Positions 22,698 to 33,069 of a stretch of DNA of 64,000 nucleotides are shown one piece after another. The position numbers and the translations under genes were made by a program. The notes under the pieces were generated by a model that saw only the letters and a list, made by a program, of their open reading frames with translations, made no database searches and was not told the DNA's origin. The DNA is from Cacajao melanocephalus. Taxonomy: Eukaryota > Chordata > Mammalia > Primates > Pitheciidae. The stretch is taken from contig CAUYLG010018048.1 of assembly GCA_963573385.1 (NCBI GenBank), forward strand, positions 1-64,000, given 5' to 3'. Numbering within the stretch: the stretch's first letter is position 1; each line of letters starts with the position of its first letter.

Positions 22698-22734
22698 AAA
22701 ATATATGTATATATGAATAAAATAAAAAAAAAAC
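22531..22734 (+). mobile_element. L1P 3' end, sense half of a head-to-head pair
   Basis: GATAGGGAGGTTGGGGAGGG, ATGCCAGATATAGGTGATGG, GGCAGCAAACCACATTGCCA, ACATGTACCCCAGAAC and TTAAAGTGCAAT followed by an A-rich tail: a second complete L1 3' end in the opposite orientation. It abuts the antisense copy with no unique spacer. Confidence 0.95.
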
Positions 22735-22739
22735 AAAGC

Positions 22740-22890
22740 TTCAGACAAATAACTCACCATTTCTAAGCATCAGATTCTACATCTGTAAAGTGAGTACAAA
22801 ATAGTGTCTAATCTTGGGGCTGCTGAGAGGATAAAAATGAATAAAATTCATGTGAAATCATTTTTAACATAGTTGGTATACAATAAGCTT
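22740..22890 (+). mobile_element. MIR SINE
   Basis: CAAATAACTCACCATTTCTA, AGCATCAGATTCTACATCTG and TAAAGTGAGTACAAAATAGT match sense MIR from the CAAGTTACTTAACC box through CATCTGTAAAATGGG. Confidence 0.75.
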
Positions 22891-23259
22891 TTTGTTAAAG
22901 TTACATATTGATATGACTAGTGCTAGCACTCTTTGGAGAAGAGTAAATGGATAGACACTGAAAACCTCCAATACTTCTATGAAAATAGGAATTCAGGAAA
23001 CAATGAAGAGGGGTTCCATATTTGATCTTAATTCATACTTAAGAAAGTAAAATAATGATTTCTAATGGTTTCTCACTTTGAATAACAATAATCCCTAAGA
23101 ATAATAATTCTTATTAATAACGGATTATATACAACAGGAAATAGGTTTCAATTTTTACAAAAAGGCAGAGACAGAGGAAACTAATAAAAACAAGTAATGC
23201 AATTTGTGTTTGGATGATGCTATTTCCTCAGCTACTGGTAGTTTGAATGTAATTATTCA

Positions 23260-23292
<33 letters not shown>

Positions 23293-25894
23293 CCACCTTC
23301 TCTGCTGCCTTTCTAAATTAAATATCCTTTACCTAAAATTATAGTTTTAGATTCCATTGACACATTGTCCTATTGTTATGATTTATGTTCATTTTTAAAA
23401 GATACCTTTAAACATCTCTGAATCAATCTTTTTCAATAAAAATGATTTTATGTTTTCCTGAGCACTCTCAATTACTTCATAACAAACTATGATACTTTAC
23501 ATTTTTCCCACAGGCAATTCATAAAATCTGTCACTTCCCTTCATGACATTTTCTGTAATATTTTTACATGGGACTTTACTTATGAGGTCATTTGTAAGAA
23601 ATGTCTCTAAAAGGTATTATTATGCATTTGAATACATCTTATATCTGATGCAAAGCAACTGTGGCTCTCATTACAGGGGTTTTTGTTTAACATCTATTTT
23701 TTTTTTGAGGACTCCCTTGCCTCTAAACCTGTGACCTATATGTAGCTTTTGGAGACATGTTCAAAAATAATAATTAAAAGATGAGTTAATTTCTTTCTAA
23801 AAGTGGAAAGAAATGTGTCTTCTGTTGTCACATTTCCAAAGATTTTCACATAGATCTGTCATCTCATCATCTAGGAAACCGGGCCTAATATTTCTAGTGC
23901 ATGTCATAATTTCTAGAGTTAAGTCTTTGAGAAGACATGGTCAAAAGGTTAACTTCAGAAAGGTGCTCATTCTCATTGGCTGCTTCCAAAGTCCAGGGGC
24001 AAAAAAGGAAAGTAGATAATTTTCATCATTTTTGTTATTTTAGCTTTTCGTATGTAGAATGACTGAAACAACCAATATTTTCCAGAAAAGTTCTGTTTAC
24101 TCCTTTCCCATAAGTATACAGTTGTCAGGCTCTGTACTCTACCTTTTGTTCTAAATGTTATCTCTGTTAGTGTAATTGCAGCTGAGACTACATGGTATTT
24201 TCTTTGTCAACACTTTAATATGTGACTTCTCATGCCTAGACTACTAAAGAAGTACATAACCAAAATCTTTCTTGGTCAGATACTCACTAAAAGGTTGAAC
24301 TTTTTGCCATCTTTGCTTTGCTCATTTGTCGTTAAAAAAAAAAAAAAGTAGGCATTTGTGCAACTTTTTCCCATTTTAGTTTTCCAAAAACCCGACAGGA
24401 AAAAATACGACAGTAAGAGAACTGAGAATTGATATTTTTCTCTTTTTCTATGAAATAGAAAAAAAAAAAAAACCCATGTAGTAGAAAGTTAAAATGCCTG
24501 TTAGTTGGAGACACAGAGAATGTTGCCTTCGTCCTGAACAACTTTAGATTCCTAAGGTAACTCAGCAGGTTAAAAAGTACCACTGGAGCAGCCACAGCCA
24601 GCTCTGCTTTGACAGAATACCCTACCCCCATTTTTTTCTGCTCTCCCATTCACTTTCTTTTTATTGGTGAGCAAAAGAGGATGGGTGGGACAGGCTAGAA
24701 GATGTTGCTCTACTTTGGGTAGGTAGGACCCTCCCCATTTACTTCCCAATTCTCAGTCACTGAGTACGTTTTAGACAATCATCTGGGTATTGTAGGAATT
24801 TTGTTTTACTTTACCATTCCTAGAATACTGAGAGCTGTGACTTTATGACATCCAGCTTGCCAAGTGTAACAAAGGCAGGACATATTTGACATGTGAAGAA
24901 AGAGCTTCTGTATCACAGGCCTACAGCAAAGCTGATGAAACAGTAATAAAATAACACATGTCATGTAAGATTAACTGGGACATACACACCTCTCCTAACA
25001 TAATCTCAGCTCACTGCTATGTGGGCTCATAAAAGCTGCACCAGAAACATGGAAGAAGGCTCCATGGTTAAACCAGAATGGTATTGCCTCCAGAAAAGCT
25101 TCAATTAAATTTCAAACAATAGCATTTCTGTTAACAGAAACATAATTGCTCCCATTCAGCATTATTTATTTTTATCAAGTGAAACCTAGATATTGCATCC
25201 TCCTTGCTAGCCTCAATGAATCGTTTATTTGGCACACAGTCACTTTAAAAGCCATGTGAGGTGCCTTCCCTTTCTCCCCAAAGGCAGTCGGCTCTCATCC
25301 TTGTCAAAGTGTACATTGTCCTTTTCAGTGATATGGAAGTCTATTCAGGCATAGTGATTCATTGTGGTTATACTCCATCATACTCTATTACACCAGCACT
25401 TTACTTAGTCATTGTCATCCAGGTCCACCCATTTTTGCTTTTGCCCTACTGCCTTCACACTCACGAATGTAGCAGATGCAAGGATGCCATTAATGCTGGT
25501 CAATTTTTTTCTTAGGTTGCACAGATGGCTGAGCCATATTTATTCATGAGAAAGCCTCAAATTTTATATTTTAACAGAGTAAAAACCTTCATCATGAAAG
25601 AGTCTTGAAATTACTGATCTCTTAATTAATTTAACATACAGTTCCTTCCAATACATTTTGAAAATAAATTTGGATGAAAGGTGTTATTTCCTCTTTCAGC
25701 TTACCAATTGTTTTAAGACAACGTCTATAGTTATCAGAAGTAAGCATTCTTCTCTAAAGTGTGTATTGTATTTTGTGCTTCCAAAATGAGAGTCTTAGCC
25801 TGTGTCTGTACAACCAGGACAAATTTTAAAAATCAACAGGGACAGTTTATATTTCTGTTAACATATATTCCCCATTTAATGTGTGCTTTTAAGA
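22891..25894. other. 3 kb with no recognised repeat apart from (CA)n and A-runs
   Basis: The longest stretch of apparently unique sequence in the window. It contains a (CA)n at 23258-23292 and A-runs near 24332-24345 and 24459-24473. Open frames up to 105 codons occur (24332-24649 minus, across the A-runs). I see no coding signature, CpG island or promoter. Confidence 0.5.
23258..23292. repeat. (CA)n microsatellite
   Basis: About 17 CA units with one TA interruption near the start. Confidence 0.95.
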
Positions 25895-26040
25895 ATTCTA
25901 AATAGTTTGACTTTTTATATCACCCTTTGATGAAGGTGTTAATTTGTCCCAATTTTACAGATAAAGAAACTGATGCTCAGAATGGTTAAGTTGGCTTGAG
26001 GTTGAATTATGAACAATACACCTATGTTTGGGCCTCAAAA
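25895..26040 (-). mobile_element. MIR SINE, antisense
   Basis: TTGTCCCAATTTTACAGATA, then AAGAAACTGATGCTCAGAAT and GGTTAAGTTGGCTTGAGG, is the antisense MIR core (CCCATTTTACAGATGAGGAAACTGAGGC). A second MIR follows immediately in the opposite orientation. Confidence 0.8.
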
Positions 26041-26225
26041 TACTACATTCTTGTTGGATGACTTTGGAAAACTACTTAAACTCTCTGAGGTTTATATCCC
26101 TTCTCTGTAAATATAAAATAAAAATAACCACCTCTAAGTGCTCTTGTGAGAGTAAAGTGATTTAATATTTGCAATATGTCTGGCACACAATATGTACTCA
26201 GTAAGTGGTAAATATAATGGTCACA
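26041..26225 (+). mobile_element. MIR SINE
   Basis: GATGACTTTGGAAAACTACT, TAAACTCTCTGAGGTTTATA, AATAAAAATAACCACCTCTA and TGTCTGGCACACAATATGTA are sense MIR landmarks. It lies back to back with the antisense MIR before it. Confidence 0.82.
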
Positions 26226-26499
26226 GTAATTACAGACAGATATAACAGGAAAGATATTTTATGTGTATGGTTTTGCGTTTATCTACTTCACACCAATTAC
26301 CATCTTAAATTCACCATCTTCCTTGTAGAACTAACTAGTTTAGTTAGCATTGTATAAATATATCCTTCCAGTTTCAAATGCATCCATTTTTTTCATACAT
26401 TTTATGATCAGAAGGTGAGGTCAGTTCCTTGTTCACTCCCCTATATGCCTTCCAAAACATTGTTTTCTATATTAAAAATAAAGTAAACTTACAAAAACA

Positions 26500-27112
26500 A
26501 TGCTGCTCCTCCTTCAAGGTTTATACTATCCAACTACATCGTCATTCCCTCTTTTAAATAACTTTTTGCACCAATCTCCTGGTTAACTTTCATTTGTGTA
26601 GTATCTGGCTTCATATCTTTTCATCATCTTCCAATATCTTAGGGGATTTGAATTTTCTAAAGCCTCAAGTGTAGATAATTCTTCCTATTCATCTTTAATA
26701 TGCCTGCCCACTGTACTTTATTCAAAGTTGTCACATCTCAACTCCACTCTTGAAATCAACAAGTCTCCTATCCCTCTCCGTGACTGTACCTTTCCATCCT
26801 TTACAGAGAAAAATTTGAAACTCATAAAGGTCTTGAATTTATGTTGGTCCCTGGTTATGAATCATGCAGCCTCCTCCTTGCTTTATGTCTTTCCTATTCA
26901 TGGTCCATCAGCATTACTACTGTCTTACAGACCCCTTAATCTTCTGACACTTGTGTTCGGCTCCCACAGCCCCAACTCACAACTCCAAATGCGATGTTGG
27001 TCAGAGAAACCACAACTGGATAGATTGTTTTCACAATAAATTCATGATCACCAACCACAAACAAATTCACATATGAAACCTCAAAGCTGCCAGGCCACCT
27101 TGCTGTTCTCAA
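26500..27112 (+). mobile_element. L2-like LINE debris, tentative
   Basis: Pyrimidine-rich text with AGTTGTCACATCTCAACTCC, CCTATCCCTCTCCGTGAC and CCAACTCACAACTCCAAATG has the flavour of diverged L2 ORF sequence in sense, like the clearer stretch after 27660. No single landmark is decisive. A 103-codon frame at 26728-27039 lies in it. Confidence 0.35.
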
Positions 27113-27402
27113 CATCATGTGCTTTCATAGTTTTTATCTATCTAAGATGTTTGCTCCTCTCCTCAAACCTTCAAGCTCTCCTCCACTCCCTCTGTGTTAA
27201 TACACTGTGCCCATGTCATATTTCACATATGAAATATGTGTCATATAAAATATGTGAAATATGAAATATGTGTCATATGAAATATGTGAAATATGACATG
27301 GATACAGTGCATTAACACAGAGGGAGTGGAGGAGAGCTTGAAGGTTTGAGGAGAGGAGCAAACATCTTAGATAGTTGATAAAAACTATGAAAGCACATGA
27401 TG
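27113..27402. repeat. Long inverted repeat (118/121-bp arms)
   Basis: 27113-27230 and 27282-27402 are reverse complements with three substitutions and one 3-bp gap. The left arm starts CATCATGTGCTTTCATAG and ends TCATATTTCACATAT. The spacer (27231-27281) is AT-rich. The arms are much more alike than the ages of surrounding repeats would predict, so this is a relatively recent inverted duplication. Confidence 0.97.
27229..27292. repeat. Two-copy 32-bp tandem repeat at the palindrome centre
   Basis: 27229-27260 and 27261-27292 are adjacent direct copies with one difference. Both start ATGAAATATGTGTCATAT. The unit overlaps the inner end of the right arm and fills the spacer. Confidence 0.93.
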
Positions 27403-27659
27403 AGCTTTGAAAACAAAGCCATCCAATTGGCTTCTTCCTCAACTCCCTAACACCAATATTCTGCTTCTTCTGTCCTTTTAAAAGAGAAGTTTTCCTCCAT
27501 TTCTCAGTAACTGTTTTTTCAATGTGTGGTAAATATGTCTTTTTTCCATCATTTCAAGGATCTCGTGCCTCTCTGAAAAGCAAATAAAAAGTCTTACAGA
27601 CTTTCTTAAAGACTTATAGACTGAAAATTTTTATAGACTTTCTTTGCTCATTCTTCAAT
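27403..27659. repeat. Short local repeats around AGACTTTC / TATAGAC
   Basis: 27590-27650 repeats ACAGACTTTCTTA, GACTTATAGACTG and TATAGACTTTC in a loose array. The rest of the interval is not assignable. Confidence 0.5.
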
Positions 27660-28150
27660 CTTTATCTTCATATAAAATGTTTTCTATCCTTATTTAAATG
27701 TGGTCTTTCCTCCCCCGATACCACAATGCAAAACAAAGTAAAACAAATACCCTCTTTAAACCTTCTGTCATTTTTCCCGTCTTTTCTCTACAAACTTGTC
27801 TAGTCGAATTTCTTGAAATAAATTTGCCTAACTTGGTACTTACTTAACTATTTTTCAGGCTTCACTCTAATTCCATATCAGCTCCTAGTTCCTAATACCT
27901 ACCACCTCACCGCTCTGATGTTGTCAACAGTTCTGTGCATTTTACCATTCAATACATGTGTTTCAATCCCGGTACAATTTGATCTTTCATAAACATTTGA
28001 CAGAACTGCTCACTTTCACCTTATTGACAAACTCTATTTCTGTCGTATTCATCTCCTTTGTTTGTTTCCTTTTCTATCTCCTCCTTTATCAAACATCAAA
28101 ACTGGGGTGATTCTTTGTCCTGAATCCTCCTCTTTTCTCCATACACATTA
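27660..28150 (+). mobile_element. L2 LINE, reverse transcriptase region
   Basis: AAACATTTGACAGAACTGCT followed by CACTTTCACCTTATTGAC corresponds to the L2 reverse transcriptase segment encoding a DLSAAFDTVDHS-like motif. TCTATCTCCTCCTTTATCAA and GAATCCTCCTCTTTTCTCCA match downstream parts. Diverged, no open frame. Confidence 0.6.
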
Positions 28151-29094
28151 TTTCACTTTCTGATCACTTCCATCCCTAACTAGTAACTGGAAACTAGATA
28201 TCACATATAACAAGTAATTGTAAACTGTAGATTCTATGACTGAAGGGTAAAAATCAAAGCCCTCAGGCTAAAATCTGCTTTGCTTTACAGAAGGATTCAA
28301 ACATTGCAGAGCAGTGCATTTTTTTGCTAGATCCACTGCTGTGGGGTATTTGCATTTTGAAAATCTTTCCTTGAATATTGTATGCTTTTATATTTATTAG
28401 GTGAAGAAAGCTCTAAATCTATTTTTCAGAATAAGACTCATAAAATCCCCAAACCACTGATAATGCTCCAAAGCCATTTAACATAAGATGTCATCCTTGG
28501 GATAAAGACATATTATTATACTAAAAAACTGAAGGACCTAAAGATCATCAAATACCCAAGAATTATCATAACCAGCCAGCTTTCTGAGTTAAAAATTTTG
28601 GAAAACTGCATAAAAGTTTAACATTAAATTTAAATTTAACACACATGCACATGCATACACACACATACATGTATAGATATGTGTGTATATATATTTGTGT
28701 ATATATGTCTGTGTGCAGATAGATAGATACATATGCAGGAGGAAAATAGAAACAACACAAGTATCATTCAATTCTGCTCCTTTTAAAAATGTTTTCCTGT
28801 CTCAAATTCCTAATTTAACAAATCTATGTTTTGAAACTAATAACTGTAATTAGAAAAACTAGTCAGTTTTGGAAAGAATTACATAACATCCATGAGCTTT
28901 ATTTTAAAATAAATGAAATATTCATTTTAAAAATAATATATAACAGGATTTTTCCAGTTTGAGCTCAACAAAAATGTGCCTTCTAGTAAGTTGAGTTTAA
29001 CTTTGCTAATCAATTAAGCTACTGTGATCTTTTTGTTGAAAGAATCCACTGTGAATCTGCTCTGAACAATATCTTTGTGTACAGTCTAGATATG
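28151..29094. other. No recognised gene or interspersed repeat
   Basis: About 940 bp, AT-rich, with a microsatellite at 28636-28735 listed separately. The tyrosine/isoleucine-rich antisense frames here are translations of that microsatellite. Confidence 0.45.
28636..28735. repeat. Degenerate AC/AT/GT microsatellite
   Basis: ACACATGCACATGCATACAC runs into ACATACATGTATAG, then GTGTGTATATAT and a (GATA)3. The AC-rich start and GT-rich end are partly self-complementary. Confidence 0.88.
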
Positions 29095-29210
29095 GTAATT
29101 TGAAAGGAGCGTGCATTTCGAGTCAATAGTTCTTAGTTCCAATGTCAGCTCTCGATATGTTTTGCCAGTGTACAAGTCTCTGGGATGTTAGACACTTCAT
29201 CTAAAGAGTC
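29095..29210 (+). mobile_element. MIR SINE
   Basis: TTAGTTCCAATGTCAGCTCT, GCCAGTGTACAAGTCTCTGG and GTTAGACACTTCATCT fit sense MIR from the GGGTTCGAATCC box to CCTCATCT. Diverged. Confidence 0.6.
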
Positions 29211-29339
29211 ATAGGATATAAAAGTTTGAAGCAACCATTTAAGTCATCTACCTTAATCTCTTCTCCACCATCCCTAAGAGCACAGCTCAAGTTGGCACTT
29301 CCAGTGAAGATATTTGCAAGAGGCAAAGTATTAATAGCA

Positions 29340-29570
29340 TATATTTATTGCTATATGACAGTAATTCTGCTGAGAGATTTCACATGGGTTATAATTACTC
29401 ATTTTTAAACAATCTTAATTTCACAAGTCAGAAATCTGAGGCCTAGGAAGGTTGCTTACTTACTCAAAGTTGTAGTGCAGTTAGTAAAATGTTGTCATGA
29501 TCTGATCCCGGGGTCATCTTATCTCCTTCTGAAAGCAACATTCTTTCCACAATGCCACATTATATTTTTG
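29340..29570 (-). mobile_element. MIR SINE, antisense
   Basis: AGAAATCTGAGGCCTAGGAA, GGTTGCTTACTTACTCAAAG, TTGTAGTGCAGTTAGTAAAA and TTCTTTCCACAATGCCACAT match antisense MIR (CTGAGGCCCAGAGAGGTTAAG ... GCTCTTTCCACTATACCACA). Confidence 0.8.
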
Positions 29571-30044
29571 AATAGTTTTAAGTTCATACTAGAATAGATT
29601 CAAGTATGTTTTTATATGATCAGTACCTACTGATCTAATTCTCCGCAATAAAGCAACTTAAAATATTTCTTGTCTTTTAACTCATAATATTAAAAAAAAG
29701 AAAACCTCCAAATATCTACCATTATCTGATGTATTAATCAGAGGTGTGTGACTATTCTCTTTATAGCTTAGGCTGCCTGGCTTGTCTTTCATTAACCCTT
29801 TTACTTATCTAAAATATCATATTCTTTATCTGTCAATTTATTTTTCTAAAATAATCTTTTTATATGATCTCTGCATTGTTTTTTAAAATTCATAGCCTTC
29901 TTAACTTTTTGCAATCTCACATCTACTTTCAGGATTTTATTTAATTTGCTTTATTAGATTTATCGCTTATGTTCTAAATCAATAAATTTGATAGTTTATT
30001 TTTATTCTGTAATTTTGTTGATTTTTTGTAATACTTGGTACTCA
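29571..30044. other. No recognised gene or repeat
   Basis: About 470 bp of T-rich sequence. The last part may belong to the antisense L1 that follows. Confidence 0.42.
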
Positions 30045-30104
30045 TTTTTTAAATTATTTATTTTTTATTTTTATGGATTTAAAATTACAAGTGTAATTGT
30101 GTTA
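30045..30104 (-). mobile_element. L1 (L1MA/L1PB type) 3' UTR, antisense, first part
   Basis: A T-rich stretch with TATTTTTATGGATTTAAAAT and GTGTAATTGTGTTAG precedes a solo LTR. It joins logically to the L1 text after the LTR (TATATTGTATAGTGGTAAAG). Confidence 0.6.
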
Positions 30105-30109
30105 GTGGA

Positions 30110-30469
30110 TGATACGGCTTGGCTGTGTTTCCATCCAAATCGCATCCCAATTTTAGCTTCTATAATTCCTAAGTATTGTGGGAGAGACTTGGTACAAGAT
30201 AATGGAATCATGGGGGTAGTTTCCCCCATACTGTTCTCATGATAGTAAGTAAGTCTCATGAGACCTGATAATTTTATAAGGGGTTTCCCCTTGCACTTGA
30301 CTCTCATTCTCTCTTTTCTGCCCCCATTTAAGATGTGCCTTTTGCCTTACACCATGGTTGTGAGGCCTCCCAGTCACATGGAACTGTGAGTCCATTAAAC
30401 CTCTTTTTCTTTATGAATGACCCAGTCTTGCATATGTCTTTATCAGCAGTGTAAGAACAGACTAATACA
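30110..30469 (+). mobile_element. Solo LTR, THE1/MST type (MaLR, endogenous retrovirus-like)
   Basis: TGATACGGCTTGGCTGTGTT, ATGGAATCATGGGGGTAGTT, GATAGTAAGTAAGTCTCATG, TTGTGAGGCCTCCCAGTCAC, TCCATTAAACCTCTTTTTCT and CAGACTAATACA follow the THE1/MST LTR in order from its TG start to its ACA end. At about 360 bp it is complete. The AATAAA-type signal is diverged (ATTAAA at 30395-30400). No internal sequence remains. A five-base duplication is probable (GTGGA at 30105-30109, CTGGA at 30470-30474, 4 of 5 identical). Confidence 0.96.
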
Positions 30470-30474
30470 CTGGA

Positions 30475-30745
30475 TATATTGTATAGTGGTAAAGTCTGGG
30501 CTTTTAATGTACCCATCACTGAAATAGTGTATATTGTACCCAATAGGTAATATTTCATCCCTCAGCCCCCTCCTACATTCCTACTAATTGGAGTCTCTAC
30601 TATTCTATTCTGTACGTCCATGTGTACCTATTGTTTAGCTCCTACTTGTTAATGAGAACATGTGGCTTTTTAACTCTCTGTTTCTGAGTCATTGCTTTTA
30701 AGATAATAGCCTCCAGTTACATCCATGTCACTACTTATTCACTTA
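30475..30745 (-). mobile_element. L1 (L1MA/L1PB type) 3' UTR and ORF2 end, antisense, second part
   Basis: GTAAAGTCTGGGCTTTTAAT, GTACCCATCACTGAAATAG, CTTGTTAATGAGAACATGTG, AGATAATAGCCTCCAGTTAC and ATCCATGTCACTACT are antisense L1 landmarks. The LTR at 30110-30469 sits inside this element and is therefore younger. Confidence 0.88.
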
Positions 30746-32256
30746 TTTTAAAATACATTATGACCATCCCTGGACAGTGTACAAATTGACAGGCAGCGAA
30801 TCTCAGGTGGAGCATTAGGGAGGAAGAAGAATGCAATAACCAATGGGTGGTACATGTGACAATTATATAAATAAATTGTCTTCAAATCAAAGACTGCCTT
30901 GGAGGGACAGCAATTTATATATTGCATTTACTCCAAATTTATCCCCCAAAGATAGGACTCATGCCATTCTCCTTCATCCTCCATATGATAGGTGTTTGCT
31001 AAATATTTCTTGAACACGCCTCATTTTTCTCTCGTGTTTTAGCATCATTTTTGTTTAAATGTTACTGTATTGAAGGCAGTTAAATTTAACTTAAAATTTA
31101 CTCCCAAATGGCCATTATTCTTGATGACAATATAAGAAAAACAATAATGCTTATTTGCCGGCAGCCATGTAGAGAAAAAGTCCCTATTTTTAGCCTCTCT
31201 CTTCATCTGCTTCTTTATCTAGTATATTATTACAAAGCAACTAAATTTCTGAAGATACGAATCATTATTTCAATGTATTTTTAGAAGTCCCTTGAAGTTC
31301 ATGAGTGGAATATTTAATAATTATGCAGATAGACATGGATATAAAGCCCTCCAATCTGTGCCCTAATCTGTTTCCAATTCCTTAATGCAGTCACTGCCCA
31401 GTACATTAGATTATTCAGAACTACTACATCATCTAGTGCTTACAGATTCATAGCCTTAAGGCATTTTTCTGTACCATTTATTAAGGGTGAAAGTAATTAG
31501 GAGACAGAATTGAGAAAATGGATGTTGTGTCTTTGGTTAAATGCTGAGAAATTATTTTTTTTAAGATTGCTGAGAAATAATTCAATGAGAAACAGTCGAG
31601 GTGTTATGTATGTCACACAGCTGCAGCAAATGATGAAATTCACTTTTCTGGCACCAGGCCTAGATTCTGATGGAGTGTATGTTGTCCTCAACTCTCAATA
31701 TGTGCTCTCCTACTTCCTTCTTCTAGAAAACATGCATGCATTTCCCTTTCATGCTGTTAATTTTGGCATAAAAACATAACTCACATTTTATTCTCACAAT
31801 GCAATTTTTAAAAAGTGCTTTTCACTTTGGGAGTGTTTTTTTTTATTTTTCAAATTGTCATTCCAAGAAAAGGTAGAAACAGTTGTTCAATATTAAAAGT
31901 CTTTTTCTTATTGTTGGAGAACTGGAATATTCAAACCAATGAAGCATTGTTGATGTATCTGCATTTCAGCATGGAATCTAAGAAATATCAATGATTTATG
32001 TCTTGTCCTGCCTCACCTTACTGCAACAGATGTCACTAGCATATAATAGATGGAATAAATTGCCTTAAAAGTAAAATAGCGTGTACTTTAGAAATTTTAC
32101 AGAAAATGCAGTGTTTGTATTTAAAACTAAGATAGAGGATATAATAGTTGGAAGACGTTGCTAAAGTATGAAAAAACTGAGAAGCAATTTTAGAATGATG
32201 GAGTTAATAAGAAACAATTTACTTTTTCATAAAAGCAACAAAAATACTGACAAGTA

Positions 32257-32694
32257 TTGTCTATATCAGCTTTATCAAACTTTGGAAATTACTCAATGTC
32301 TTACAGTAGTCCTAGGGGCATTTATTCAAGGAAAATTGCTGAATTTCAATATAACAAAGTTTTCCGGCATTTAAATGGTTCCTTTCTCCCCAGCTCAGTG
32401 GATACTTTGGAGATCAGTAGAATTGCAACCAAGGTAACTGTAAATACTAGAAACCTAGCAGCTAGTATTTCCCTCAGCCTAGAGAGGACATATGTGTTTG
32501 GAACTAGCCAAGAAAGTGACACCTCAGAAAGTTTGTCAGCAGCTGATATGTATGGTAGCTTTCTAGGAAAGCCCCATTCACAGAATGACTTTATTTTACC
32601 TGACTCAGGGTTCGCTAATATCCAGAATATTGTTGAAAAAAATAAAAGCAATTATTTAACAATACAGATGCCTGAAATGGTAAAAATCAGTTGA
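32257..32694 (+). other. 145-codon open frame, status uncertain
   Basis: This is the longest open frame in the window and lies in sequence I cannot assign to a repeat. The predicted product is serine-rich in the middle (stretches SISLSLER and SESLSAADMYGS) with no signal peptide, membrane segment or domain I recognise. Its AT-rich codon use resembles the local background. An antisense frame of 101 codons overlaps it. A polypyrimidine run ending CCCCAG at 32392 and an AAGGTAAC at 32430-32437 resemble splice sites. Most likely it is a chance frame; an unannotated exon or lncRNA frame is possible but unsupported. Confidence 0.2.
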
Positions 32695-32949
32695 ATATTA
32701 AGACGTTAACCAAAAACTTCAAAGCACGGTCTGGAAAATGAACTGTCCACATAAGGCTTTGCAAACCTCTAACATATTCCTGGAGCTGTACAAGACCACA
32801 CAAAAGCACAGAATTGTGCACATGCTAATTAAAGACATCAGAAGATCATAATCTACCATTTTCTGTTGACCTCGAGGCTCTGCACAAGCAGGAGGTGAAT
32901 ATTTAGGAAGGACTGTAAACTGCCAAAGTGTTGTAAGTGTTCTCTAACG

Positions 32950-32971
32950 TGTGTGTGTGTGTGTGTGTGTA
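32950..32971. repeat. (TG)n microsatellite
   Basis: About 11 TG units, followed by TATTTATGTATGTATATTTATG, a degenerate TATG array. Confidence 0.9.
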
Positions 32972-33069
32972 TATTTATGTATGTATATTTATGCCTCTGC
33001 AGCAAAGCCCAACGGATTTACGAGTTCTAAGGATTAAAGGGAATCTCTGTTCAATCACTGGATGACTAC

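Larger units (their letters stand above)
30746..33069. other. 2.3 kb largely unique; weak L2-like patches; longest open frame
   Basis: Weak L2-like text occurs at about 30900-31025 (GATAGGACTCATGCCATTCT, GGTGTTTGCTAAATATTTCT) and 31345-31385 (AAAGCCCTCCAATCTGTGCC). The rest is unassigned. It includes a 145-codon plus-strand frame at 32257-32694 and a (TG)n at 32950-32971. No CpG island or poly(A)-signal arrangement suggests a gene. Confidence 0.45.

Noticed and set aside
24332..24649. 105-codon antisense frame
   Set aside because: Runs across two A/T-runs that encode phenylalanine stretches; no recognisable feature.
27073..27442. Similar peptides on plus and minus strands (63 and 81 codons)
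   Set aside because: Both come from the two arms of the inverted repeat.
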